Assembly: GCF_947493875.1 (NCBI RefSeq)
Contig: NZ_CANLSU010000004.1
Span: 310,001 to 374,000, forward strand
Source of the DNA: an uncultured Marinococcus sp.
GTDB taxonomy: Bacteria > Bacillota > Bacilli > Bacillales > Marinococcaceae
Direction: 5' to 3'
Length of the DNA: 64,000 bases
Shown here: piece after piece, positions 23,793 through 32,672 of the stretch
Layout: each line of letters starts with the position of its first letter
How positions within the stretch are numbered: the first letter of the stretch is position 1
Notes under the pieces: model-generated
What the model was told of the DNA's origin: nothing
Database searches by the model: none
The model's input: the letters and a program-made list of their open reading frames with translations, nothing else
Program-made: the position numbers and the translations under genes

Positions 23793-24033
23793 TTGTAGTA
23801 TGGAAAGTACCTTGGGGCTTTTTTCGAATCATATGACGTTATATAATCTTACAAAAAAATTCATAAAATTCTTTCACGAATATTGCAATAATAAGAACAA
23901 TTACTTATAATTACGTTAATCCACCCGGGGAATTGTTACGAAATTACTAATGTGAGCTGGGATCATCTCGGTGATTCGTAATAAAGGATGCAAGGTCATC
24001 AAGGTGAGAATGGGAAAAAGAGAAGGGATGCCA

Positions 24034-24492
24034 ATGAGCGTTTCATTAGATCAGGTAGATATGTCGATACTCGGGTATCTGCAGGCTAACGGCAAGGAAT
24101 CATACAGTGAAATTGCCCGCTGCCTGGGAGTGAGTGAGGGGACTGTCCGTTCAAGAATTAACAAAATGCTGCGGCATAGTGTTTTTGAATTTATCATACA
24201 TACCAATCCGAACAAAATCGGGCTCGATGTGCAGACAATTATCGGGCTGAGCACAAAGCTCGGGATGCAGGATGAAATCGCGAGTAAGCTCCAGCGTTTT
24301 TCTGAAGTAAGGTTTGTCGGTGCTTTTTCTGGTAATCATGATTTAATTTTACAGGCTTATTTTAGAAATAACGAGGACTTAGTGAATTTTGTTAACAGAG
24401 ATTTAGCACAGATTGACGGAATTTTGAACGCCGATGTGAACGTTGAATTAAAGCAGTATAAGGATTCGTTTTCCTATTTAACTCCTGAATGA
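24034..24492 (+). CDS. Lrp/AsnC-family transcriptional regulator
   Basis: 152-aa DNA-binding regulator of the feast/famine family. The N-terminal winged helix reads LDQVDMSILGYLQANGKESYSEIARCLGVSEGTVRSRINKM (split here across residues 5-45), followed by an RAM ligand-binding domain (about 65-145). ATG 24034 follows AGAAGGGA; the frame is open to 23971 but that part is not conserved. It precedes, on the same strand, the opp operon 700 bp downstream, with one gene of opposite orientation between. The effector and targets cannot be read from the sequence. Confidence 0.85.
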   Translation: MSVSLDQVDMSILGYLQANGKESYSEIARCLGVSEGTVRSRINKMLRHSVFEFIIHTNPNKIGLDVQTIIGLSTKLGMQDEIASKLQRFSEVRFVGAFSGNHDLILQAYFRNNEDLVNFVNRDLAQIDGILNADVNVELKQYKDSFSYLTPE

Positions 24493-24544
24493 AAATAAAC
24501 ATTAAAGGTGGTGGTACCACGGGCGCTGCTGAATCCGGAACAGT

Positions 24545-24916
24545 TTAATTAGCTGCGTAGTATACAGCAAGCAGTAAAAGATCCAGGACTATCAGCGATA
24601 TGGTTTGAAAGAAAAGCACACGGAAAAAAGAAGTCTGGACGACCTCAGAAGGCGCAAGCCGTTGTTCCCAGCCCTGAGTTGAAGGTCTGGAGGGAGCGAG
24701 TCGGTGAGCCACTTTCCGAAAGCTGTGGGTAATGGCATCAAAAAATCCTCCGCGCATGACAAATGCTGCAATGAAAATGATTAGATAAAACAGACCTACA
24801 TAAAACACATAATTGATCACATTCAGCAGCCCAAAGTCCGGAGAAAAAATGAATAACAGCAGACCGGCGGCTATTAAATTAGCGGCAAATACGAAAAGAT
24901 TCAGCTTCCAATGCAT
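24545..24916 (-). CDS. Small membrane protein, DUF3899-like
   Basis: 123-aa protein with three hydrophobic segments (about residues 5-27, 30-53 and 98-122) separated by a basic cytoplasmic loop (FFDAITHSFRKVAHRLAPSRP). Length and layout resemble the Bacillaceae DUF3899 family of unknown function; this assignment is from memory of the pattern and is moderate. ATG 24916 has AAGGAGT upstream. It is convergent with the Lrp-like gene and divergent from oppA. Confidence 0.65.
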   Translation of the reverse strand: MHWKLNLFVFAANLIAAGLLLFIFSPDFGLLNVINYVFYVGLFYLIIFIAAFVMRGGFFDAITHSFRKVAHRLAPSRPSTQGWEQRLAPSEVVQTSFFRVLFFQTISLIVLDLLLLAVYYAAN

Positions 24917-25187
24917 AGACGGGACTCCTTCTGGAATTTTATAACGCCCATTATTATAGCACAACTGCTGCCTGCCGCTGAACGAAACATTTCATTTACG
25001 AATAATTGCCCTGTGGGCAAAAACATTAATGCTTTTCGTATAGACAAAGCGAATAAATTTTCATTTTCGCAAAAAATTAAAAAATTAATGAAAATATTCG
25101 CAACATCTTGTATACTTTGTAAATACAGAGAAAACAGAAATTTTACACAATAAGAACATAAAAGTTTTGGGGAGGTCAACATATCTT

Positions 25188-26888
25188 ATGAAAAAGACAA
25201 AAATGACAGTATTAGCTTCTGCATTAATCTCGAGTACAGTACTTGCAGCGTGTTCCGGCGGCGGGGGCGGAGAATCCGGCGGAGACGGCGGCAATGGCGG
25301 TGGTGACGGAGGCGGCGAAGGCCAGGCAAGCGGTGATCAGGTAGTCAACCTGGCGCAGTCGGGTGATATTCCTTCCATGGATCCATCTCTTACTACAGAT
25401 GAGTTTGGAATACAGTGGACTGGAGAAACTTATGAAGGCCTGTACCGGCTTGGCGAAAATGCGGAAATTACTGACGGTGTTGCTACGGGGGAACCAGAGA
25501 TTAGTGAAGACGGTACAACATGGACGTTTAACCTTCGGGAAGACTCCACCTGGACGAACGGAGACCCTGTAACAGCCGAGGATTTCGTTTATTCCTGGCA
25601 GCGTGCAGTAGATCCGGAGACGGCTTCCGAGTACGGACCTTATATGATGGGCGGTGTTATTGAAAACGCTACTGCCATCAGTGAAGGTGAAATGGAGCCG
25701 AGTGAACTCGGGGTAGAGGCGGTAGACGAACATACGCTGGAAGTTTCTCTTGAAAAGCAGACTCCATATTTTGAATCCTTAACAACGTTCCCGACCTTCT
25801 ATCCATTGAATGAGGAATTTGTTGAAGAGCAGGGCGATGATTACGCGCTCAATCCTGATAACATGCTTACAAACGGACCATTTACGATGGAAGAGTGGAA
25901 CACTGGAGACAGCATGAAATATGTAAAAAATGAAGATTACTGGGATGCAGACACTGTGCAGCTGGAGGAAATTAACGTACAGGTCGTTAAAGAACCTTCC
26001 ACAGGGACTAACCTGTATGAAACCGGGGAATTGGATCGAACTGGATTAACCGCAGAATTCGTGGATGAGTACAGCACGGATCAGGATTACCGGGCAGTAG
26101 AACAGCCAACCTCCTGGTACGTTAAAATGAACCAGGAAAATGAAATTCTTGCGAACGAAAATACACGTAAAGCCATCCAGATGGCTGTGAACAAAGAGGA
26201 CTTAACAGAAACTATTCTCAATAATGGTTCAATGCCTCTGGGCGGATTGATGCCGGGGAACTTTGTTTTCAGCCCTGAAGGAGAAGAGGACTTCCGCGAA
26301 GTAAATGGCAACCTCTCAGCAACTGATAAAGAGCAGGCCCAGGAACTGTGGGAGCAAGGACTCGAAGAAATTGGAGCAGACAGTGCAGAACTGGGATACC
26401 TGACAGGTGATACTGAATCAGCTCAAAATATGAGTGCATATATTAAAGAGCAGCTGGAAAACACTCTGGACGGATTGACTGTAAATGTGCAGCAGGTACC
26501 GTTCCAAGAGCGTCTCGATCGCGACACAAATATGGAATATGACCTGTTGATGTCCGGATGGGGACCTGACTATGTGGATCCAAACACCTTCATGAACCTG
26601 TTTGTCACAGACAGCGGCAACAACCATACTGGGTATTCCAGTGAAGAGTACGATTCCCTGATCGAAGAAGCAAACAATGAATTGGCGGATCAGCCACAGG
26701 AGCGTTGGGACAACTTCCTGGAAGCAGAAAAGCTTCTAATTGAGGAAGACGCAGTAATTGCTCCAATGTACCAGGAGGCTCAGGCATATCTCTGGAATCC
26801 GGCACTGCAGGGTGTTGTCGTAAACTCCGCCGGTCCTGATTTTGAATACAAATGGGCCTACATGAACGAAGACGCGACAGAGGAATAA
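25188..26888 (+). CDS. oppA: Oligopeptide ABC transporter substrate-binding lipoprotein
   Basis: Lipid-anchored peptide receptor of the importer encoded by the next four genes. The 566-aa preprotein has a signal peptide ending in a lipobox (VLAAC, Cys at residue ~21), a glycine/aspartate-rich linker, and an SBP family 5 fold with the signature region VTAEDFVYSWQRAVDP and WNTGDSMKYVKNEDYWD. It is very acidic, as expected of extracytoplasmic proteins in salt-adapted bacteria. ATG 25188 follows GGGGAGG. A hairpin after the stop probably raises oppA above oppBCDF. Confidence 0.93.
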   Translation: MKKTKMTVLASALISSTVLAACSGGGGGESGGDGGNGGGDGGGEGQASGDQVVNLAQSGDIPSMDPSLTTDEFGIQWTGETYEGLYRLGENAEITDGVATGEPEISEDGTTWTFNLREDSTWTNGDPVTAEDFVYSWQRAVDPETASEYGPYMMGGVIENATAISEGEMEPSELGVEAVDEHTLEVSLEKQTPYFESLTTFPTFYPLNEEFVEEQGDDYALNPDNMLTNGPFTMEEWNTGDSMKYVKNEDYWDADTVQLEEINVQVVKEPSTGTNLYETGELDRTGLTAEFVDEYSTDQDYRAVEQPTSWYVKMNQENEILANENTRKAIQMAVNKEDLTETILNNGSMPLGGLMPGNFVFSPEGEEDFREVNGNLSATDKEQAQELWEQGLEEIGADSAELGYLTGDTESAQNMSAYIKEQLENTLDGLTVNVQQVPFQERLDRDTNMEYDLLMSGWGPDYVDPNTFMNLFVTDSGNNHTGYSSEEYDSLIEEANNELADQPQERWDNFLEAEKLLIEEDAVIAPMYQEAQAYLWNPALQGVVVNSAGPDFEYKWAYMNEDATEE

Positions 26889-26918
26889 CAACTAAATAAA
26901 ATAATATTTTCAGGGGGC

Positions 26919-26958
26919 AAGAGAGTATATCCATAATAATTGGCTTATACTCTCTTTT
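26919..26958 (+). terminator. Attenuating hairpin between oppA and oppB
   Basis: Eleven-bp perfect arms (AAGAGAGTATA 26919-26929 and TATACTCTCTT 26946-26956) with only a short T stretch. Probably a partial terminator or 3'-end stabiliser for oppA. Confidence 0.7.
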
Positions 26959-27028
26959 CCCTTGTATCTAAATCTAAAAGGTTCACACCATGAATAAACA
27001 TCGCGACATTTACAAGGAGGAAATATGT

Positions 27029-27955
27029 ATGGCACGTTATATTGCCACTAGAATCGTATACATGGCGATTACTTTATTTATTATCGCCAGTGTTACGTTC
27101 TTTTTAATGAAATTGATGCCCGGCACGCCGTTAAGTTCGGCAGACCGGCTTTCGGAATCCCAGCAGCAGATTGTGCTGGAGCAGTACGGATTGGATAAAC
27201 CAGTGCCTCTTCAATATGTAGACTATATGCTGGGGCTTGTGCAGGGAAACTTAGGTATCTCCTTTCAGTTTGACAACCGGGAAGTAACCGAGGTTCTTGG
27301 AAACCGGATTGGCCCCTCTCTGCAGCTGGGCATTCAATCTCTTTTCATTGGTTCGATTTTAGGAGCTTTCTTAGGACTGATTGCGGCAATTTTTCATAAC
27401 GGTATTTTAGACTTTGGTTCTACTCTGCTCGCAGTTATTGGAACTTCGATCCCGTCCTTTATTTTTGCAGGACTGCTTCAATACTTTTTAGGCGTGCAAT
27501 GGCAGTTGTTCCCGGTCGCGACATGGGGGACATTCGCCCATACAATAATGCCGACAATCGCGCTACTTATATTTCCAATGGCCATTTGTGCGAGATTTAT
27601 GCGTACAGAGATGCTGGAGGTATTAAACAAAGACTACATCACTACAGCCAGAGCCAAAGGCGTCGGCTGGTCAGCAGTTATTTTCAAGCATGGACTGCGT
27701 AACGCCCTGATTCCCTTAATTACGATTTTAGGGCCGCTTGCAGTGAGTCTTTTAACAGGAACTCTCGTTATCGAGCAGATTTTTGCGGTGCCGGGGATCG
27801 GGGAACAGTTTGTTACGGCTGTAACGACAAACGATTACCCAATGATTATGGGCACGACGCTGTTTTTTAGTTTCTTATTTGTTTTGATTATTTTAATCAT
27901 CGATATTCTTTACGGTATCATTGATCCGAGAATCCGCCTGGATGGAGGGAAGTAA
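27029..27955 (+). CDS. oppB: Oligopeptide ABC transporter permease OppB
   Basis: 308-aa inner-membrane permease with six predicted helices. It has the N-terminal MARYIATRIVYMAITLFIIA helix typical of OppB/DppB and the EAA loop region (FMRTEMLEVLNKDYITTARAKG, about residues 190-212) that contacts the ATPases. ATG 27029 follows AAGGAGG; the longer open frame starting at 26990 lacks a site. Five bases separate it from oppC. Confidence 0.93.
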   Translation: MARYIATRIVYMAITLFIIASVTFFLMKLMPGTPLSSADRLSESQQQIVLEQYGLDKPVPLQYVDYMLGLVQGNLGISFQFDNREVTEVLGNRIGPSLQLGIQSLFIGSILGAFLGLIAAIFHNGILDFGSTLLAVIGTSIPSFIFAGLLQYFLGVQWQLFPVATWGTFAHTIMPTIALLIFPMAICARFMRTEMLEVLNKDYITTARAKGVGWSAVIFKHGLRNALIPLITILGPLAVSLLTGTLVIEQIFAVPGIGEQFVTAVTTNDYPMIMGTTLFFSFLFVLIILIIDILYGIIDPRIRLDGGK

Positions 27956-27960
27956 AAGTT

Positions 27961-29118
27961 ATGCAGCACGAAAATGATAAAGAAAAAAAATACGACAAAG
28001 AACTATTCTCTCCAGCTGATGTACGGGAAGATGATATGGAGCAAATTAACCGTCCAAGCCGGACTTTCTGGCAGGATGCTTTCCGGGCGCTGCGTAAAAA
28101 CGTAGCGGCGATGATTTCTTTAATAGCATTATTACTCATCGTATTTTTTGCTATCTTCGGTCCAATGATGAATGAATACACCCCGAGAGAACAGGATTTG
28201 TCACGGTCGAATTTACCTCCAAAAGTTCCTGTGCTTGAAAATATCGGCTGGCTGGGCATGGACGGCCAGGAAACATATGTTTTTGAAAATATTACAGCGG
28301 AGCAGGCTCAAACAAATGCCGAGAGCCGTTTTGGCAATGAAGATTATGTTCAATACGAAACATTAAGCGAAGGCGATGGCTCTGTAGGCTCTGCTCAGGT
28401 GCAGGTTAGTGTGGACAGCTATGCGGCAGCCGGAGTAGAAGAAAATAATTTTTGGTTCGGAACGGACCGGCTAGGAAGAGACCAGTGGACAAGGACGTGG
28501 GACGGTACAAGAGTTTCCCTGTTCATTGCTCTCATCGCGACGCTGCTTGACTTGTTTATAGGTGTTGCCTACGGCGGTATTTCCGGGTTCTTTGGCGGAA
28601 AGACAGATAACATTCTGCAAAGAATACTCGAAGTTCTTTCCGGGATACCGAATTTGGTTATTTTAATTCTGATGATTGTCGTCCTGGATCCAGGTATTCT
28701 CTCTATATCGCTTGCGATTGCGATTACCGGGTGGATTGGCATGTCACGTATCGTCCGGGGCGAAATCTTAAAGCTGAAAAACGAAGAATTTGTGCTGGCC
28801 TCGCAGACGCTTGGGCTGTCAAATTCGAAAGTAATTACCAAGCACCTTGTGCCGAACACTATGGGCTTAATCATTATCAATACAATGTTTACAATTCCAA
28901 ACGCGATTTTCTTTGAAGCTTTTCTGAGCTTTATCGGCCTGGGGCTGCAGCCTCCAAATGCCTCGCTCGGGGTGTTGATTGATAACGGCTTTGACGCCCT
29001 GCAGACGACGCCGCACGTATTAATATTCCCGGCCGTTGTGCTGTCGGTGTTAATGATTGCCTTTAACATTCTGGCTGACGGTATGCGTGATGCGTTTGAT
29101 CCGAAGATGCGCGATTAG
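27961..29118 (+). CDS. oppC: Oligopeptide ABC transporter permease OppC
   Basis: Second permease, 385 aa, about 80 longer than common OppC proteins. The extra length is an acidic extracytoplasmic loop between TM1 (about residues 42-64) and the permease core, roughly residues 70-165. The core has the WFGTDRLGRDQWTR segment, five helices and the EAA motif (ILKLKNEEFVLASQTLGLS). The ATG follows GGAGGGA. It is the second membrane subunit of the OppBCDF complex. Confidence 0.92.
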   Translation: MQHENDKEKKYDKELFSPADVREDDMEQINRPSRTFWQDAFRALRKNVAAMISLIALLLIVFFAIFGPMMNEYTPREQDLSRSNLPPKVPVLENIGWLGMDGQETYVFENITAEQAQTNAESRFGNEDYVQYETLSEGDGSVGSAQVQVSVDSYAAAGVEENNFWFGTDRLGRDQWTRTWDGTRVSLFIALIATLLDLFIGVAYGGISGFFGGKTDNILQRILEVLSGIPNLVILILMIVVLDPGILSISLAIAITGWIGMSRIVRGEILKLKNEEFVLASQTLGLSNSKVITKHLVPNTMGLIIINTMFTIPNAIFFEAFLSFIGLGLQPPNASLGVLIDNGFDALQTTPHVLIFPAVVLSVLMIAFNILADGMRDAFDPKMRD

Positions 29119-29136
29119 AATGTGGGAGGAACGAAC

Positions 29137-30189
29137 ATGAGTAATGAAACCATTTTAGACGTAAAAAATTTAAGTGTTTCCTTTAAAACACCGAACGGGG
29201 AAGTTCAGGCTGTAAGAGATGTCAGCTTTTCGGTCGGAAAAGGGGAGACGCTGGCGATTGTAGGCGAATCCGGGTCGGGCAAATCGGTAACGACAAAAGC
29301 GCTGATGGGCCTGCTCCCGGCACCGAAGGGGTATATAAAAAACGGCAATATTCTATACGGGGATGAGGATTTTGCCAAGCTGAGCGATAAGCAGATGACC
29401 AAATACCGCGGCAAGGATTTTGCGATGATTTTCCAGGATCCAATGACGTCCCTGAACCCGACGATGAAGGTGGGAACGCAGGTGATGGAAGGGCTGCGGA
29501 TGCACCGCGGCATGAACAAAGAGGAAGCGAAAACAGAAGCGGTACGACTTTTGGAGCTGGTCCGGATACCGGACGCGAAGGCAAGAATGAATCAGTACCC
29601 GCACCAGTTTTCCGGCGGTATGCGTCAGCGGGTGGTAATTGCTATTGCGCTTGCCTGCGATCCGAAGGTGTTGATCGCAGACGAGCCGACAACAGCACTT
29701 GACGTAACGATTCAGGCGCAGATTCTGGATATTATGAAAGACATCCAGGAAGAGTTCGAAACCTCGATCATTTTCATTACGCACGATCTGGGTGTTGTTG
29801 CTAACGTAGCGGACCGTGTGGCGGTCATGTACGCCGGTAAAATTGTAGAAATCGGCTCTGTCGATGAACTTTTTTATAACCCCAAGCACCCTTACACCTG
29901 GGGGCTTCTCGGCTCTATGCCGACGGTGGATCAGCGCGAGGAAGAATTGTTTGCCATCCCGGGAACACCTCCGGATCTGCTTCACCCGCCAAAGGGAGAC
30001 GCCTTTGCTCCGAGGAACCGGTACGCGTTGAAAATTGATTACGAAGAGCAGCCGCCGATGTTTCAGGTTTCAGAGACGCATTACGCGGCCACATGGCTGC
30101 TGCACGAAAACTCACCGGACGTACAACCACCCGCCTCAGTACAGCAGCGCATTGACGAGATGGACGGGAAATGGGAGGCAGGACAGTAG
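29137..30189 (+). CDS. oppD: Oligopeptide ABC transporter ATP-binding protein OppD
   Basis: 350-aa ATPase with Walker [10 protein letters not shown]-loop [10 protein letters not shown], signature FSGGMRQR, Walker [13 protein letters not shown] and the switch histidine in FITHDLG. The C-terminal oligopeptide/dipeptide extension ([23 protein letters not shown]) lacks a clear iron-sulfur cysteine set. ATG 29137 lies six bases after GGAGGA. Two bases separate it from oppF, so the two are translationally coupled. Confidence 0.94.
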   Translation: MSNETILDVKNLSVSFKTPNGEVQAVRDVSFSVGKGETLAIVGESGSGKSVTTKALMGLLPAPKGYIKNGNILYGDEDFAKLSDKQMTKYRGKDFAMIFQDPMTSLNPTMKVGTQVMEGLRMHRGMNKEEAKTEAVRLLELVRIPDAKARMNQYPHQFSGGMRQRVVIAIALACDPKVLIADEPTTALDVTIQAQILDIMKDIQEEFETSIIFITHDLGVVANVADRVAVMYAGKIVEIGSVDELFYNPKHPYTWGLLGSMPTVDQREEELFAIPGTPPDLLHPPKGDAFAPRNRYALKIDYEEQPPMFQVSETHYAATWLLHENSPDVQPPASVQQRIDEMDGKWEAGQ

Positions 30190-30191
30190 AT

Positions 30192-31124
30192 ATGAGCGAT
30201 GAGAAATTACTGGAGATCAAAAATCTGAGTCAGCACTTTAAAACAGGCAGGAAGAGTGTCGTGCGGGCAGTAGATGGCTTGAATTTTGATATATACAAAG
30301 GGGAAACATTCGGACTTGTTGGAGAGTCGGGCTGCGGAAAGTCAACGACCGGGCGCTCGATTATCCGTTTGTACGAAGCGACAAGCGGAGAGGTTTTGTT
30401 CAAGGGAGAAAATGTTCAGGGAAAAAAATCCAAGTCGGAGTTGAAAAAGTTTAACCGACAGATGCAGATGATTTTCCAGGATCCATATTCCTCATTGAAT
30501 CCGCGGATGAAGGTCATTGACATTATTGCGGAGGGCATTGATATTCATGGCCTCGCAAAGGATAAAGAAGAGCGTCGCCAGCGCGTGTATGACCTTCTCG
30601 AGACCGTGGGACTAAGCAGGGAGCACGCGGAGCGCTATCCACACGAATTCAGTGGGGGCCAGCGCCAGCGGATCGGGATTGCGCGGGCACTGGCTGTGAA
30701 GCCGGAATTTATCATAGCTGACGAGCCTATTTCGGCTCTCGATGTGTCGATTCAGGCACAGGTCGTCAACTTAATGAAAAAGCTTCAGCGGGAAGAGGAT
30801 TTAACGTACTTGTTTATCGCCCACGACTTGTCCATGGTAAAATACATCAGCGACCGCATTGGTGTCATGTACTTCGGCCGGCTTGTAGAGTTAGCTTCGA
30901 GTGAAGAGCTGTACAGAAATCCGCTGCACCCGTATACAAAATCACTTCTATCTGCGATTCCACAGCCCGATCCGGTGCACGAGCGCACAAGACGCCGGCT
31001 TGCTTACAACCCGGAGGATCATGACCAAAGCGAGGAGCCTGAGTTCCGGGAAGTAACAAAGGATCACTACGTGCTGTGCACAAGCAAAGAATTTGAAGAG
31101 ATGCAGCAGCAGGCACCGGTATAA
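30192..31124 (+). CDS. oppF: Oligopeptide ABC transporter ATP-binding protein OppF
   Basis: 310-aa partner ATPase: Walker [22 protein letters not shown], signature FSGGQRQR, Walker [11 protein letters not shown], switch FIAHDLSMV and the C-terminal [19 protein letters not shown] 30192 is just after the oppD stop. It is the last gene of the operon; a terminator follows. Confidence 0.94.
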   Translation: MSDEKLLEIKNLSQHFKTGRKSVVRAVDGLNFDIYKGETFGLVGESGCGKSTTGRSIIRLYEATSGEVLFKGENVQGKKSKSELKKFNRQMQMIFQDPYSSLNPRMKVIDIIAEGIDIHGLAKDKEERRQRVYDLLETVGLSREHAERYPHEFSGGQRQRIGIARALAVKPEFIIADEPISALDVSIQAQVVNLMKKLQREEDLTYLFIAHDLSMVKYISDRIGVMYFGRLVELASSEELYRNPLHPYTKSLLSAIPQPDPVHERTRRRLAYNPEDHDQSEEPEFREVTKDHYVLCTSKEFEEMQQQAPV

Positions 31125-31132
31125 ATAATATC

Positions 31133-31170
31133 TCCCCGTTCCGTAAACCGTAGAGGGACGGGGAAATTTT
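31133..31170 (+). terminator. Terminator after oppF
   Basis: TCCCCGTTCC (31133-31142) pairs with GGGACGGGGA (31154-31163), one G-U pair, followed by a T-rich tract. Confidence 0.8.
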
Positions 31171-31249
31171 CTTTCTGTATGGGTTGATCAACGGTTGGGC
31201 CTGTGCTATGATTATCGTTGTCAGTCACCAAGCTACATATTTTCAGCAT

Positions 31250-31342
31250 GGAGGAGTACCCAAGTCTGGCTGAAGGGAGCGGTCTTGAAAACCGCCAGGG
31301 GCTTTGCGGCCCGCGGGGGTTCGAATCCCTCCTCCTCCGCCA
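31250..31342 (+). tRNA. tRNA-Ser (anticodon UGA)
   Basis: 93-nt class II tRNA. Acceptor arms GGAGGAG (31250-31256) and CTCCTCC (31332-31338), discriminator G, encoded CCA. Anticodon stem GCGGT/ACCGC with loop CTTGAAA, anticodon TGA at 31286-31288. It has the long variable arm of serine tRNAs and a T-loop GGTTCGAATCC. It reads UCA and other UCN serine codons and lies just upstream of tadA. Confidence 0.97.
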
Positions 31343-31358
31343 TTAATTTACCAGTGAG

Positions 31359-31384
31359 AACTGCCCCAGACGGCAGTTTTTTTT
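31359..31384 (+). terminator. Terminator after tRNA-Ser
   Basis: AACTGCC/GGCAGTT arms (31359-31365 and 31372-31378) followed by eight T. Confidence 0.9.
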
Positions 31385-31386
31385 AA

Positions 31387-31911
<525 letters not shown>

Positions 31912-31997
31912 CTTTACAGTCATTTAATTCTATTTGGAATATAGAAGCAGGTCATGCTATATTTAACAAAATTATTGAATAAACAGGGGGTTTTCCA

Positions 31998-32168
31998 GTG
32001 CGTTCAAATCAATTTACCGTGGAAACGGCGCAGAAGCTGTCTGAAAAGCTGAATGTCCCGGCTGAGCAAATCATGCATACACCGCCTCACCTGATTAAAG
32101 AAAAAATTGCCGAGTGGGAAGAAAAAGAAGTCGGTAAAGGTCCATATAAATCTATGTCTGCTGATTGA
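31998..32168 (+). CDS. YycC-like small protein
   Basis: 56-residue protein beginning with GTG after GGGGG. The segment FTVETAQKLSEKLNVPAEQIMHTPPHLIKEKIAEWE resembles, from memory, the short Bacillus YycC family (unknown function), in which SxETAxKLxxxLNVPxEQxMHxPxH is conserved. The C-terminal 15 residues are charged and not recognised. It stands alone between tadA and the SRP RNA. Confidence 0.7.
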   Translation: MRSNQFTVETAQKLSEKLNVPAEQIMHTPPHLIKEKIAEWEEKEVGKGPYKSMSAD

Positions 32169-32254
32169 ACCTCACCGGTTGCATAATGCTGAAAAAATAG
32201 ATATACTTATTAATGCGCTTCGATAAGAAGTGCCTAAATAGAGTGAATCCATTT

Positions 32255-32522
32255 GCCGTGCTAAGTGGGGAGGTAGCGGTGCCCTGTACTTGCAATCCGC
32301 TATAGCAAGACCGAATCCCTTTCCGAGGCTTTATTTTTGTAGGGTCTGCCCTGCGTAAGTGGTGTTGACGTCCAGGTTCTGCGCAACGGAAACCCGCGAA
32401 CCCTGTCAGGTCCGGAAGGAAGCAGCAGTAAGCGGACTCTTCCGTGTGCCGCAGAGCTGCCTGGACCGAGCAAACTGCGCAGGTAACGCTTATGAAAATA
32501 TTGTCGAAGAAAGGTGCACGGC
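32255..32522 (+). ncRNA. ffs: Signal recognition particle RNA (Bacillus long 6S-like scRNA)
   Basis: About 268 nt, closed by GCCGTGC (32255-32261) and GCACGGC (32516-32522). It has the Alu-domain start CTAAGTGGGGAGGTAGCGGTGCC and the conserved domain IV loop GGTCCGGAAGGAAGCAGCAG near 32410. This is the long Firmicute form with an Alu domain. It is located just before dnaX, as in B. subtilis. Confidence 0.96.
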
Positions 32523-32540
32523 TCTATAAACATATCAGCT

Positions 32541-32573
32541 AAACGATTCCGTCTCAGGGGTCGTTTTATTTTT
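32541..32573 (+). terminator. Terminator after SRP RNA
   Basis: AAACGA/TCGTTT arms (32541-32546 and 32561-32566) with an inner CC/GG pairing and a T-rich tail. Confidence 0.75.
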
Positions 32574-32672
32574 ATATTTGCATGCCTTTTCAGGTTGTTT
32601 GAGTTTTGAAAATACCTTTATAAATAGGTATAATGAATAGAGGAAGAAACGGAAAAGAAGGGGGGAATATGG

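Noticed and set aside
24505-24523. GGTGGTACCACGG, resembling a T-box core, after the Lrp-like gene
   Set aside because: There is no stem I, specifier or terminator around it and no aminoacyl-tRNA or amino-acid gene downstream; GTGGTACCAC is a simple palindrome.
24490-24549. 19-codon open frame (MKINIKGGGTTGAAESGTV) after the Lrp-like gene
   Set aside because: No ribosome-binding site, and too short to support without conservation data.
25036-25110. AATTTTC-like half sites before oppA, considered as a CodY box
   Set aside because: The region is simply AT-rich and no site fits AATTTTCWGAAAATT well.
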